From: Rhodovarius crocodyli
GTDB lineage: Bacteria > Pseudomonadota > Alphaproteobacteria > Acetobacterales > Acetobacteraceae
Direction: 5' to 3'
Assembly (NCBI RefSeq): GCF_004005855.1
Contig: NZ_SACL01000002.1
Span: forward strand, 590,453-654,452
Length of the DNA: 64,000 bases
Shown: one piece after another, positions 1 through 8,089 of the stretch
How positions within the stretch are numbered: position 1 is the stretch's first letter
Layout of the letters: every line of letters begins with the position of its first letter
Made by a program: the position numbers and the translations under genes
Notes under the pieces: generated by a model
Databases searched by the model: none
What the model saw: the letters and a program-made list of their open reading frames with translations, nothing else
What the model was told of the DNA's origin: nothing

Positions 1-513
1 CCGGTTGGCGGCAGCGGCCGCCTCGGCGGCGCAGATGCCGGGCAGGGTGTCGATGATCTCGACGAAGCGCGGCCAGAGGCGTTCGCCCGCGCCGTGCTCG
101 AGATAGGCGGTGGCGGCGGGGCGCAGCGATGCCGCCACGGTGCGCGCGAGTGCCGCCCCGCCGAGGCGCGAGCCCTCCAGCACATAGGCCGTGCCCACCA
201 TGGCCGAATCGCCCGTGGGCGCGGGGATCCAGGCAGCAGGCGGGCAGGCGGCGCCCAGCGCCCTCAGGTCGGCCAGCAGCGCGTCGCGCCGGCGCCGCTC
301 GGCCCAATCGGGGATCAATCGGGCGATCCCTGCCTGTTCCAGCGCCCGTTCCAGCGGCGGGACGATGGCTGCATGCCAGCGCAGGAAGGCTGCGTAGAGC
401 CGCGGATCGTGAAAGGCGAGGGCAGGGAGTGCGGAATCGAGCCTGGCATGGGCATCGCGCGTACCGGAGCGAAGCGCCTGGCGCAGGCCGGTTTGAGGGG
501 CGGTGCCGCTCAA
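1..513 (-). CDS. Biliverdin-producing heme oxygenase, C-terminus cut by window edge
   Basis: Translating the minus strand from 513 to 1 gives 171 residues without a stop. An N-terminal segment TRDAHARLDS carries the expected proximal haem-ligand histidine, and the glycine-rich distal helix appears as VLEGSRLGGAAL, both typical of bacterial (BphO/HmuO-like) heme oxygenases. The family opens haem to biliverdin, often for bacteriophytochrome or iron release. No ATG exists in frame near the expected N-terminus. TTG at 511-513 is my preferred start (GGGAAA lies upstream), but the frame stays open further upstream, so the start is uncertain. The prophage end (attL) lies about 190 bp upstream, so the native upstream DNA has been displaced. 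Confidence 0.75.
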   Translation of the reverse strand, partial: MSGTAPQTGLRQALRSGTRDAHARLDSALPALAFHDPRLYAAFLRWHAAIVPPLERALEQAGIARLIPDWAERRRRDALLADLRALGAACPPAAWIPAPTGDSAMVGTAYVLEGSRLGGAALARTVAASLRPAATAYLEHGAGERLWPRFVEIIDTLPGICAAEAAAAANR

Positions 514-703
514 GCAGCCGGTTTCCCGGAATGCGATGTCCAGTGGGGCAGGCGGGCCATCTCGAACCAAATCCTTCAGCCAGTCACGTTTGGCGAGTGC
601 CGACCGAAATACAATGCCCCCGTCGGAACGATAACGACAAAGGGAGCAGAAGGTTGCGCGCCGGGCGAAATAATCCGCCCGCGACTGCCGATGCCATGAA
701 GGA

Positions 704-725
704 GAGAGAGTGGTGACCCCTACGG
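704..725. repeat. attL: left copy of 22-bp direct repeat
   Basis: These 22 bases are identical to 43245-43266. The copy duplicates the last 15 nt of tRNA-Glu(CUC), including the encoded CCA, plus 7 nt beyond it. A tRNA-tail duplication 42.5 kb from the intact tRNA, with an integrase gene beside the other copy, is the classic signature of tyrosine-recombinase integration. Confidence 0.88.
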
Positions 726-1070
726 AAATCGGCGGGGAATGTACTTTCAGATAGATGGCATTCCAACCCGGTAGATCGCAGCTACGAAAAAACAATGGGT
801 TACACGTCGATTTCCAAACTGCCATTGCCTTATGGACTATGGCTAAGGCGTCCGCAATTGCGTCTTCGAGGCGGCAGCGTCCCGCAGTACTGATCGCCCC
901 TCACCCCCGTCAGCACAGCTCGCGTGTCCATTCCGGCATCGCAATCGGCGCCGCTATTTTCTGGCTCCCGCAATCCCCTCTCCTGGCGTTGCAAGGCGGT
1001 TGATGAGAACGGCAGACGGGGCAGACCCGTGGGGCGTGATTGCCGGCTGGTGGGAGACTTAGGCCGAGAA
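726..1070. other. No supported gene, just inside attL
   Basis: Overlapping open frames exist on both strands but none shows a convincing ribosome site, composition or family resemblance. I see no repeat or RNA gene here. Confidence 0.4.
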
Positions 1071-1322
1071 CTAATCTTCCTCCCGACGCCACGTCGCGTG
1101 CTCGTCCGCGTATCGATAGAGCATCGTTGCGATCTCCGCGTCCGGCATGACGCGTTGAAGTCGCGAAATGGAGGCCTTGAGCACGCCACGGCAGACATCT
1201 ACGGCATCGAAGCTTTCGGTCTCTACCAGCCGCCAGATCACATCGCGGGCCTCCACGAAGCCGTACTGCTCCGCAGGTGTGGGATCGGGTGCTTCGCAGC
1301 TCAACTGCTCCTCCACGGCCAT
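1071..1322 (-). CDS. Small hypothetical protein (83 aa)
   Basis: I choose the ATG at 1322 rather than an upstream start, because the upstream extension is Arg/Pro-rich and looks non-coding. The product is acidic and well mixed in composition (for example YGFVEARDVIWRLVETESFD), predicted mostly helical, without signal peptide or membrane segment. I do not recognise the family. It stands alone between attL and the next plus-strand gene, in the accessory end of the prophage. Confidence 0.45.
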   Translation of the reverse strand: MAVEEQLSCEAPDPTPAEQYGFVEARDVIWRLVETESFDAVDVCRGVLKASISRLQRVMPDAEIATMLYRYADEHATWRREED

Positions 1323-1519
1323 CTTTCGGCATGCGTCTTTGCTGGGACGCGCGCCGCGGCATCGAGATGCCTGACCAGAACGCGGCGGTCGAGTCAATGC
1401 GGCCGCATATTATTGAGATAATTGTCAGTAAAGTTGTCGCGTTTTCGCTTTCATTGCGCCACCGATAAATGATAGCTTTCGAATGTGCTTAGTGAATAAA
1501 TAATGTGGGGAATTCGCTC

Positions 1520-1945
1520 ATGGGCCAGAGGCACCTGGTGACCAATAAAGTTAAATATAATCCTATGCGCGGAGCAACGATTGCCGAATGTGAGGCATTT
1601 ATCATGCTTGCGCTAGAGTGGCGGCGGACAGCTGACCCAGCCAGCATTATTGTAAAGAAGCTCGATCAATTCCTTGGGGAACTGCTTGTGGTTGTCGGTA
1701 TGGCAGAATGGCCGGGCCGCCTCGAACCTGAAGTACCGCCTATACTTCCAGGCGAGCAGCGGTTGATCGTGCGCTTAGGCTTCTGCCGGATTGCATGCCT
1801 GGCGTTCTTGGACAGGCACCCTTCAGGAGGGCCGCAGCAGCACGTCGCCTCCCGACTGATTGCGCGCAGCGATGCCCTTGCTGAAGCCTTGACGGGTGTG
1901 CCGGACTATTTCAGCGATCGGCGCGCCGATGAGGCTCTACACTAA
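1520..1945 (+). CDS. Hypothetical protein (141 aa)
   Basis: The ATG at 1520 follows GGGG at 1507-1510, which favours it over the GTG at 1505. The first 20 codons are AT-rich, unlike the flanking chromosome, and the region upstream (1430-1510) is the most AT-rich nearby and is the likely promoter. The sequence looks globular and helical (AECEAFIMLALEWRRTADPA), cytoplasmic, with no known motif. Function unknown. Confidence 0.5.
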   Translation: MGQRHLVTNKVKYNPMRGATIAECEAFIMLALEWRRTADPASIIVKKLDQFLGELLVVVGMAEWPGRLEPEVPPILPGEQRLIVRLGFCRIACLAFLDRHPSGGPQQHVASRLIARSDALAEALTGVPDYFSDRRADEALH

Positions 1946-2119
1946 GAGCCTCTCCGTTCTTGCTAATTTATACTTGGTATTTTCAGCAGGCCAGGCAATA
2001 TCCGACCTTGGGCTTTGGTATTGAAACAATTCAAATTTCTTGGATTGTTTGTTTCAGGCTGGAACCCTGGTGCAGCCGATTAGTTCAGAACCTCGGGCAA
2101 CCCATGCAGCGAGGAAACC

Positions 2120-2626
2120 ATGGCCAAGCAAAACACGCTCGCCGATCTGTTTCATGACACGCTCAAGGATATCTATTATGCTGAGCGAAAGATACTGAAA
2201 ACCCTGCCAAAAATGGCCAGGGCGGCGCAGTCGACCGAGCTCAAGGATGCTTTCCAGAAACACAAGGCCGAGACCGAGGGGCAAGTCGAGCGCTTGCAGC
2301 AAGTCTTCGAGATCATCGGGAAGCGTGCGCAGGGAAAGACTTGCGACGCGATCGAGGGCATCGTCTCGGAAGGCGAGGAGATTATCGAAGAGTACGGCGG
2401 AACCCCAGCTGTCGATGCCGGGCTGATCTCCGCGGCCCAGGCGGTCGAGCACTACGAGATCACCCGTTACGGGACGCTGCGCCGTTGGGCGCAGGTTCTG
2501 GGCTATGCCGATGCCGTGGCCTTGCTCGATGCAAATCTCCAGGAGGAGAGCAAGACCGACGAAGACCTGACCGCCCTGGCCGATGCCGGCGCCAACGATA
2601 TGGCAAAAGCGGGCAAAGAGGCATGA
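2120..2626 (+). CDS. DUF892 (YciE/YciF) ferritin-like protein
   Basis: The 168-residue product opens with TLADLFHDTLKDIYYAERKI and has the four-helix layout of the DUF892 family, with carboxylate/histidine positions for a di-iron site (YYAE in helix A; EHYEI about residue 114). Family members are stress-associated ferroxidase-like proteins in the cytoplasm; activity here is inferred from the family. The start ATG at 2120 follows GAGGAA. Its stop overlaps the start of a 62-residue gene by 4 bp (ATGA), so the two are probably translated together. It lies in the attL-proximal cargo of the prophage. Confidence 0.85.
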   Translation: MAKQNTLADLFHDTLKDIYYAERKILKTLPKMARAAQSTELKDAFQKHKAETEGQVERLQQVFEIIGKRAQGKTCDAIEGIVSEGEEIIEEYGGTPAVDAGLISAAQAVEHYEITRYGTLRRWAQVLGYADAVALLDANLQEESKTDEDLTALADAGANDMAKAGKEA

Positions 2627-2811
2627 CCGTCGGCAAGCCCAACCCCGGCAGTTCGAAGAAGGGTGACATCGACACGCGGAGCACCGACGCCCATGGCAAG
2701 CAAGCCGATGAGGTCGAAAGCCACGCCGAGCGAGCAAAAAGGAACCAGCGCCCCAAGGCTAAGCCTGACGGGGAAACGGCCGGCGCATTGAAGGACCAGA
2801 CTGCGCGTTAG
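2623..2811 (+). CDS. Small hydrophilic protein (62 aa) coupled to the DUF892 gene
   Basis: The start ATG overlaps the DUF892 stop codon in ATGA. The product is almost entirely Lys, Arg, Asp, Glu, Ser, Gly and Gln (KPNPGSSKKGDIDTRSTDAH), has no hydrophobic core and is probably disordered, resembling hydrophilic stress proteins in composition only. Coupling to a ferritin-like gene suggests a shared stress role; no enzymatic function can be assigned. Confidence 0.6.
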   Translation: MTVGKPNPGSSKKGDIDTRSTDAHGKQADEVESHAERAKRNQRPKAKPDGETAGALKDQTAR

Positions 2812-3041
2812 CGCGTGATCCGCTCACGAGCTCGCTTCGAGGCGGAGGAATTAACCCATGTGAATGCGAGGGCACATAATGTGACCCCAGATACATAACC
2901 CGCGGATGACTAGGACGCTTCCGGGGGTCTCCAGGGCGGCGGGATCTTCCAGCGGTCCCGCCGCTTTTGCATCCCAAAGCACGCAACGACATTGCCCGTT
3001 GCGCGTTCAGTTCGAGAAATCCGCCATTGGAAGGTTTGAAC

Positions 3042-3254
3042 ATGGCTGCGCCTGGCGTCATCCTGCTTCACGTAGAACGTGACGTTCCTGCCTGCAGATG
3101 GGTCGCCCGCGCGGGTGCCTATCAGGGCCTCATTGCGGACGCAGAAACGCTGGATGACATGCTGCGGTGGACCCGTCCCGCACTGGGCGGCTATCCTGAG
3201 TTTGAAGAAGGTGGCGACTACACCATCAAGATGGTGGTCGACGCGCCACTCTAA
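3042..3254 (+). CDS. DUF1902/HicB-like small protein
   Basis: The ATG at 3042 is preceded by GGAAGG with good spacing, so I reject the longer frame from 2967. The 70-residue product contains WVARAGAYQGLIADAETLDD, which matches the layout of HicB-fold/DUF1902 domains (a substrate-like beta hairpin followed by 'ETLDEL'). Such proteins are often antitoxin-like, but no HicA-like partner and no DNA-binding tail is visible, so it is an orphan domain. Family call moderate, function unknown. Confidence 0.55.
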   Translation: MAAPGVILLHVERDVPACRWVARAGAYQGLIADAETLDDMLRWTRPALGGYPEFEEGGDYTIKMVVDAPL

Positions 3255-3372
3255 GGGTTCAGATAATCGCGACCTGCGTTCACAATTTCTGAGCGCTTGA
3301 GATGGTTACTGGGGTTCTGCGGAAACCCTCGAGCGACCAGGGCGTTATGCGCGGGCGTTTGGAACCCTGGGC

Positions 3373-3642
3373 ATGTTCGAAGCTTCGCTGATCAAGGAAT
3401 ACAACGGTAGGCCGGCGGTCCCCATACGGAGGGATGCCGGAACCGTGGTGTTTCACGGCCCCGCAGGCCAGGAAAGCCTTCCCGTTGGAGAGTGGGAGGC
3501 GCTCTCGGTATGGCGCGGCTCCTACGTGGCGGGAACGGATAGTTCGGAGTTCCCAAAAGATGCGGCACCGCCAGCTCATGACGGTGAGGCCCATTTAGAC
3601 GAAGCGCAAAGCCACGCCGATCCAGCTGGTCCGGCCTCATAA
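3373..3642 (+). CDS. Hypothetical protein (89 aa)
   Basis: This frame has protein-like composition in its first two thirds (AGTVVFHGPAGQESLPVGEW) and a hydrophilic, His/Asp-rich tail. No clear ribosome site precedes the ATG. It could be a small beta-rich domain protein; no family recognised. Confidence 0.35.
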   Translation: MFEASLIKEYNGRPAVPIRRDAGTVVFHGPAGQESLPVGEWEALSVWRGSYVAGTDSSEFPKDAAPPAHDGEAHLDEAQSHADPAGPAS

Positions 3643-3950
3643 TGCTGTCGGCATAAGGGGCTGGTTACGGTCAGCTTCGGGACTGAGGCCGCACCTTGCC
3701 ATCGGGAGTCCAATTTCGATCCGAAATAGCAATAATATATTAGTTTGAGAGACACTGCCGCCCCGCGCGCGGAGGCTCTCTACGCCCGCCGTAATGTGGA
3801 ACGACCTAACGAAATGGCATTTCAAAGACTTGACGCCGAGTCGGCTACGAGAACGTTACAAATCGCGCAAAGAATCTCGAAAAGGATTGCGAACGATATG
3901 CCCCATAATGTTTAGACGGGGTAACGGAACGGGTTGGAGAAGTTGGTTTC
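3643..3950. other. Lower-GC intergenic stretch
   Basis: About 300 bases without a convincing gene. AT-rich patches (around 3720-3745 and 3880-3915) probably hold the promoter of the gene at 3951. One 60-codon frame here has an unlikely composition and no ribosome site. Confidence 0.35.
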
Positions 3951-4217
3951 ATGTGCGGAGTAAATTTCGATATTGATTATGAAATTCTGCGTGACGGTTC
4001 AGTCATGGCAGAACTTGATCATTATGACATTCTGGAAATCGCTCAATATCTTGAGGCTCGCCTTCGATATGATGGGGAAGTGTACTCCGCTATCCTCTTA
4101 AGGCACATCTGGGAAGGAATCCGCGACAGCGCGATCGCTAAAGGCTTACATCCACGACCTGCAACCCATGCCTTGATGGTTGGGCAACCTTATACGAAGC
4201 AATCCATTACTCGATAA
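3951..4217 (+). CDS. Small protein with LLRHIWEG motif (88 aa)
   Basis: The product starts MCGVNFDIDYEILRDGSVMA and has an acidic, helical middle ending in LLRHIWEGIRDSAIAKG. The same core (LRH-[IV]-WEG preceded by an aromatic-rich helix) occurs in the 68-residue protein at 7494-7700 in the same prophage, which argues that both are real and related. No family is recognised. The final 15 residues may be noise after a degraded end. Confidence 0.5.
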   Translation: MCGVNFDIDYEILRDGSVMAELDHYDILEIAQYLEARLRYDGEVYSAILLRHIWEGIRDSAIAKGLHPRPATHALMVGQPYTKQSITR

Positions 4218-4584
4218 AGCCGACTTCTTGAGTCGGTCATCTGCTGGTGGCCTGAGGCATGGCTGGAGGCGTCAGATCCTCGAGCAGTTCCTTGCCTTGC
4301 ACCGCGTTCTCGATCAGGGGCGGACGCGGGGCGATCGGGAATGCTGCGTCAGCGCCTGTGGATGCTCGACGAAGTGCCGGGGACGACCGAAAGCGATGCC
4401 TCTACGAAGCAGCCGGTCATCGCGGGGTCGTCCCTTGCAGCTATCCGCGGACACTGATGATCACGCGTTATCGGCAAGCACGCGCCCACTGCCATCCAGA
4501 ATGTGTTGGATTGGATACAAGATAACGTCAGTGAAACTTGAATCCGTCTAGTCTTCCAGGATATTCGATAGATGGGAGGCTGCA
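4218..4584. other. Gap upstream of the FNR-type regulator
   Basis: No gene supported. One plus-strand frame (roughly 4222-4457) reads in protein-like fashion after a stop but has no start signal, and may be a decayed gene. The last 90 bases are AT-rich and presumably carry the regulator's promoter. I found no clear TTGAT-N4-ATCAA box. Confidence 0.35.
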
Positions 4585-5322
4585 ATGCTTAATCATTCAT
4601 TAATCGTACGGACTGCGCCTCAAGAAGTCCCGGCTGCTTGTGCTAATTGCGGGGGGCGCACCGCCGGCATCTGCGCCGCGCTGGACACGGCGGGGCTGGA
4701 GGAAATCTCGCACGAGACCCGGCGCACCGCCGTGCGCCCGCACGACATGCTGTACCACGAGGGCGACAGCGCCCAATCCGTGGTCATGCTGATGCGTGGC
4801 GTGGCGAAGCTAACGCGTCAGCTTCCAAATGGTCGGCAGCAGGTGGTCGGCTTCCGTTTCGCGGGTGACATCCTTGGCTTTACCACCCGTCGGAGCTTCG
4901 CCTCCGACGCGGAGATGCTGACCGAGGGTCAGGTGTGCCGAATCTCGCGGCTTGATTTCGAAGGAATGCTGGCGCGCTTCCCGGCCACCCAGCGACGCCT
5001 GATCGATCTGTGCAGCCAGGAACTGGCCGAGGCCCAGGAGCAACTGGTCACCGTCGGCCGCCGCCAGGCGGAGCAGCGCGTCGCTGCCTTCCTGATCGCG
5101 CTGGCTGAGGCGGCGCGCCGCCGGGGCCAGAGCTATGATGTCCTGGACATGCCCATGACCCGAGCCGAGATCGGTGACTTGCTGGGCTTGGCGCTGGAAA
5201 CCGTCAGCCGCGCCTTCACGCAGCTGAAGAAGCGCGGCTTTGTGAAGGAGTTGGGCCGGGGCAGGGTGGAGCTCCCCGACATACCGGCCCTCGCCGCCAT
5301 GGCCGAAGGAGACATAGAGTGA
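4585..5322 (+). CDS. Crp/Fnr-family regulator with FNR-type Fe-S cysteines
   Basis: 245 residues. Cys19, Cys22 and Cys30 form C-x2-C-x7-C at the N-terminus and Cys118 sits in the cNMP-like sensor domain, which is the four-cysteine arrangement of FNR/FnrL oxygen sensors holding a [4Fe-4S] cluster. The C-terminal winged helix contains the recognition motif ExxSR (Glu205, Ser208, Arg209), the FNR signature for TTGAT-N4-ATCAA sites. By family knowledge it dimerises and binds DNA when oxygen is low. It is the largest gene of the attL-proximal cargo; neighbours give no obvious target operon. Confidence 0.88.
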   Translation: MLNHSLIVRTAPQEVPAACANCGGRTAGICAALDTAGLEEISHETRRTAVRPHDMLYHEGDSAQSVVMLMRGVAKLTRQLPNGRQQVVGFRFAGDILGFTTRRSFASDAEMLTEGQVCRISRLDFEGMLARFPATQRRLIDLCSQELAEAQEQLVTVGRRQAEQRVAAFLIALAEAARRRGQSYDVLDMPMTRAEIGDLLGLALETVSRAFTQLKKRGFVKELGRGRVELPDIPALAAMAEGDIE

Positions 5323-5402
5323 GAGGCTTCAGTAGTCCCTGGCACCGTGCAGTTGAAACGAAAACTGCGAAATTAAAAAGTAAAAGCTCGACTTTATGAG
5401 CA

Positions 5403-5531
5403 TCACTTCCAAATTCCTACCATATAGCATATAGCAACTATAAGTATTAATGCGTATATGATGCAGAGTGCGGCTGTCGTTAATCTGACGCGGCCGAATC
5501 TCCTGTGAGCGCCTCTTTCGGCGGACCTCAT
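5403..5531 (-). CDS. Possible 42-aa single-pass membrane peptide
   Basis: Reading from the ATG at 5531 gives a basic N-terminus followed by the hydrophobic helix LCIIYALILIVAICYMVG and a stop. The charge pattern suits an inner-membrane peptide. There is no clear ribosome site and the region is AT-rich, so a chance hydrophobic frame is possible. Confidence 0.22.
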   Translation of the reverse strand: MRSAERGAHRRFGRVRLTTAALCIIYALILIVAICYMVGIWK

Positions 5532-5661
5532 CCTCTCATACCTCTTTGCCTTGTGGCACCTTATCCAAGTTGGCGCGGCCGCCAACGATTATCTGCTCCA
5601 GCACTGGTTGGGCCGACCAGATTTGCGGCTGGAAGGCCCTATTCAGCCAGAGCAGAGCTGA
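5509..5661 (+). pseudogene. Possible C-terminal remnant of a lost gene
   Basis: Between stops at 5506-5508 and 5659-5661 the plus strand reads in a protein-like way (LILSYLFALWHLIQVGAAAN, then NDYLLQHWLGRPDLRLEG) but without ATG or GTG in frame at the front. It may be the surviving 3' end of a deleted gene. Family not recognised. Confidence 0.2.
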
Positions 5662-5752
5662 ATGGTCGCCAGGAAAAGAAACAGCCACCGGTTCTGTGCA
5701 GCGCTATGCGATGCGGAAGGGCTCGAGAGCAGCTCTGCGCGCAAGATGCTCG

Positions 5753-6637
5753 TCAGGCCCCCAAGATCCGACGCCAGCGCTGGAAGGCCGCCATCTGGTC
5801 ATCGCCATGGATGCTGGCCCAGATGCCTGACAGCGCGGCCTGGGTCCGCTTTCCTGCCACGATGCGCAGCACCTCGCGCATGTCGCCGCGGTTGGCCGCT
5901 TCCAGCCCGCCGAAATGCCAGATGTACCAGGGGCCCGTCAGTGCGGCGCCCGGGACGGTGCGCATGTAGGCGCGGGCATCGGCCAGGCTCATGCCAAGAT
6001 AGCTGGCATAGGCCAGCTGGTTGTCGTACCCGGTCAGCTGAACGATGCCGCCTCCACGGGCCTCATACCCACCCAGCGCAGCATACACCTGGTCGCCCAG
6101 CGCCTTCGGGTTGCGCAGCAACGCCCCGGGGTTGGCGCCGGCCCGCGAGCCAAACATCAGCCGCACCTGCGCCTCGGTGGTGTAAAACAGGTTCTCATCG
6201 ATCCGGGTCAGGCCGCCAGTCTCGATTTCGGCCTTGGCGATGACGCCGGCCGCACCCAATCGGGTATAGGCCGGGAAGCGCGCGAAGGCGCCGGTCAAAG
6301 CCCCCGCCCAGACATCGGGAGCATCGCATTTCGGAAAGCCTGTCCTCACCATCGCGGGGGTGATCCGGATGCTGAACCCAGAAGTCGCGGGCGCTGGTTT
6401 CAACCCCGGATCGGCGGTAACGCCTTGCGCTCCCAGTGCGAGCCAGGTTCGAGGCCCCACTGTGCCGTCGCCCAGTAGCCCATGCTTCAGCTGCCAGGCA
6501 AGTACGGCGCCGGCGGCCTGGGGCCCGTAGACCCCATCGATCATCACCCCGCCGATGCGCTGCTGCACCCAGCGGACATCCTCGCCCCGGGCGCCGACAC
6601 GCAGGACGCGGGTGCCAGGCAGGACCGTTTCGCTCAT
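5753..6637 (-). CDS. Endolysin: peptidoglycan-binding domain plus GH19-like muramidase
   Basis: 294 residues. Residues about 12-75 form a PG-binding-1 repeat (GARGEDVRWVQQRIGG; DGVYGPQ; VGPRTWLAL). The C-terminal two thirds resemble glycoside hydrolase family 19 phage lysozymes: a catalytic-type Glu in KAEIETGGLTRIDENLFYTT and the GGGIVQLTGYDN strand matching the family's 'GRGxIQLTG'. It degrades the host wall at lysis. No signal peptide is seen, so it needs a holin for release. The start overlaps the upstream gene by 4 bp, and it is the last gene of the leftward late operon. Confidence 0.85.
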   Translation of the reverse strand: MSETVLPGTRVLRVGARGEDVRWVQQRIGGVMIDGVYGPQAAGAVLAWQLKHGLLGDGTVGPRTWLALGAQGVTADPGLKPAPATSGFSIRITPAMVRTGFPKCDAPDVWAGALTGAFARFPAYTRLGAAGVIAKAEIETGGLTRIDENLFYTTEAQVRLMFGSRAGANPGALLRNPKALGDQVYAALGGYEARGGGIVQLTGYDNQLAYASYLGMSLADARAYMRTVPGAALTGPWYIWHFGGLEAANRGDMREVLRIVAGKRTQAALSGIWASIHGDDQMAAFQRWRRILGA

Positions 6638-6960
6638 CGCGGCACCGCCTGGCCCAGCTTGCCCAACTCGCCCCGGATCATGCCCACGAGCGTGTCCTGC
6701 GGCAGGTTGGCCGTGCTGTCCGGAAAGCGCTCGCGGAGCTTCGAGGCAGCAGCGTCAAGCCAGTCCACGGAAGGCGCAGCTGCAGGCTGGCCAGCGCCAA
6801 GCTGCGCGATGATCTCGCCCGCGATGCGTGCGGCGCCATCGCCCAGGCGCTGCTGGATCTGATTGAGCATGAAGGCGCGAAGGGCCTTGATGCCATAAAC
6901 GGCGAGGGCGACGACCGAAGGCGCCGCCAAGCCCCACAGGGCCTGTACGAACTGATCCAT
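6634..6960 (-). CDS. Small membrane-anchored lysis protein (holin-like)
   Basis: 108 residues with one N-terminal hydrophobic helix (AAPSVVALAVYGIKALRAFM) followed by an amphipathic cytoplasmic-type tail ending in DTLVGMIRGELGKLG. One helix plus a soluble tail resembles LLH-type holins. Its 4-bp overlap with the endolysin start supports a lysis role. AGGAG-like sequence lies just upstream of the ATG. Confidence 0.5.
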   Translation of the reverse strand: MDQFVQALWGLAAPSVVALAVYGIKALRAFMLNQIQQRLGDGAARIAGEIIAQLGAGQPAAAPSVDWLDAAASKLRERFPDSTANLPQDTLVGMIRGELGKLGQAVPR

Positions 6961-7117
6961 GAGGATCTCCTGATTGTAAGGTTTGCCGCTTCCCGCGGCG
7001 GGGTCAGCTGCGCCTGAAGGCCAGGGCGCAGAATTCGTGGTTCTTCACAGGCTAGGAGCTGAGTTGCATCGAACCGCCGAACACACGCTTACGGCGAAGA
7101 GCTCAAGATCAGTGCCT
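6961..7117. other. Intergenic, strand-switch region
   Basis: No gene supported. It separates leftward lysis genes from small plus-strand genes and probably contains promoters for the latter. Confidence 0.3.
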
Positions 7118-7336
7118 ATGTTTTCGATGCGAAAGCGGATCAAAATTGCCGAATCGCATCAACATGACGTGGCATTAATTCCTGGGAAAGGACGTGCCAG
7201 GGCGGCGCTGCTTCAGCTTTGGCTGGCAGTCAATTCCGCTGAGAGGGCCGAACGCCGCGAATCTTCTCAAAAGTTGTTAATGGAATTCAGAAACGCATGT
7301 TCACAATTGAACTCCGGTCTAGCGATGCATCAGTGA
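7118..7336 (+). CDS. Possible 72-aa basic helical protein
   Basis: A frame beginning MFSMRKRIKIAESHQHDVAL and continuing GKGRARAALLQLWLAVNSAE is rich in Arg/Lys and predicted helical. Start choice (7118 or 7127) is open and no strong ribosome site is visible. It could be a small nucleic-acid-binding protein or a chance frame. Confidence 0.28.
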   Translation: MFSMRKRIKIAESHQHDVALIPGKGRARAALLQLWLAVNSAERAERRESSQKLLMEFRNACSQLNSGLAMHQ

Positions 7337-7493
7337 TTCCAGTTGCTTACATCCGAAGCTCGATCCGCCACCTAAAGTTGTGTCTTTCCGGCAACACTTC
7401 CTCGCTCACTTGTGAGTGATGTTGCAACCTTAAGTTGCTTCGTTTGCGCCGAGTCGCATCATTGGCGGGCATCGACAAAACGGGGTTGGGCAA

Positions 7494-7700
7494 GTGCTTC
7501 TTCAAAATGAGAGCGACGAAATGCAGCACGCTGAGCAGTCCATTGTTGCCATGCTGCGTTACGCAGAGCAGGCTTTGAACGATTGTGGGCGGACCTTCGA
7601 AGCCGCCGTTTTGCGCCATGTCTGGGAAGGTCTGCATCGCGCCCCGGATGAGCAGCAGCTGACGCATGATGAGGATAAGCCGCTTCAATCTTCAACTTGA
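7494..7700 (+). CDS. Small protein with LRHVWEG motif (68 aa)
   Basis: GTG start at 7494 (ATG at 7521 is the alternative). The core AMLRYAEQALNDCGRTFEAA followed by VLRHVWEGLHR parallels the protein at 3951-4217. Both are short, acidic and cytoplasmic, and encoded on the plus strand among otherwise leftward lysis/cargo genes. No known family. Confidence 0.45.
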   Translation: MLLQNESDEMQHAEQSIVAMLRYAEQALNDCGRTFEAAVLRHVWEGLHRAPDEQQLTHDEDKPLQSST

Positions 7701-7848
7701 AGTTAGTTGCGAAGGCGTTGCATTTCAGCCAGTTGGCGGGAGTTCGCCTCGGCGCGTCCATTCCCTACGGCTGATCATAGCAACCCATTCCGGGGGATGG
7801 ACTTAGAGATGCGGAGGACAGAGCGCATAAGGCTAAGGAGTTCGCATC

Positions 7849-8055
7849 TTGGAAACGACACCCTTCGGATTTGACATCAATCGTCCGGGCGCTGACGTGC
7901 CCAACCCTGGCCCAAAGGATAGGGAACGCCTGTTCGAACTCTGGCATCAGTTGGGGAGCCAGGGACGCAAGGTGGTCTATGTGACCGCATTCGCGCTGGC
8001 GGCGAAGCAAGGCGTGATTGGGCCCGATGAAAGCATACTTCCGACTGGCGATTGA
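7849..8055 (+). CDS. Hypothetical protein (68 aa), TTG start
   Basis: TTG at 7849 is preceded by AAGGAG (7835-7840) at ideal spacing, which decides the start. The product (METTPFGFDINRPGADVPNP ... RERLFELWHQLGSQGRKVVY) has a C-terminal helical region ending in FALAAKQGVIG. It appears to lead a small plus-strand group with the genes at 8090 and 8260. Function unknown. Confidence 0.5.
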   Translation: METTPFGFDINRPGADVPNPGPKDRERLFELWHQLGSQGRKVVYVTAFALAAKQGVIGPDESILPTGD

Positions 8056-8089
8056 TCAGCCCTTCGCGGCCACAGGGCAGGATGGAGCC

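Noticed and set aside
4259..4525. 88-codon plus-strand frame
   Set aside because: Ser/Arg/Pro-biased, no ribosome site, no family resemblance.
4500..4584. FNR box upstream of the FNR-type regulator
   Set aside because: TTGGATTGGATACAA is only a weak half-match to TTGAT-N4-ATCAA.
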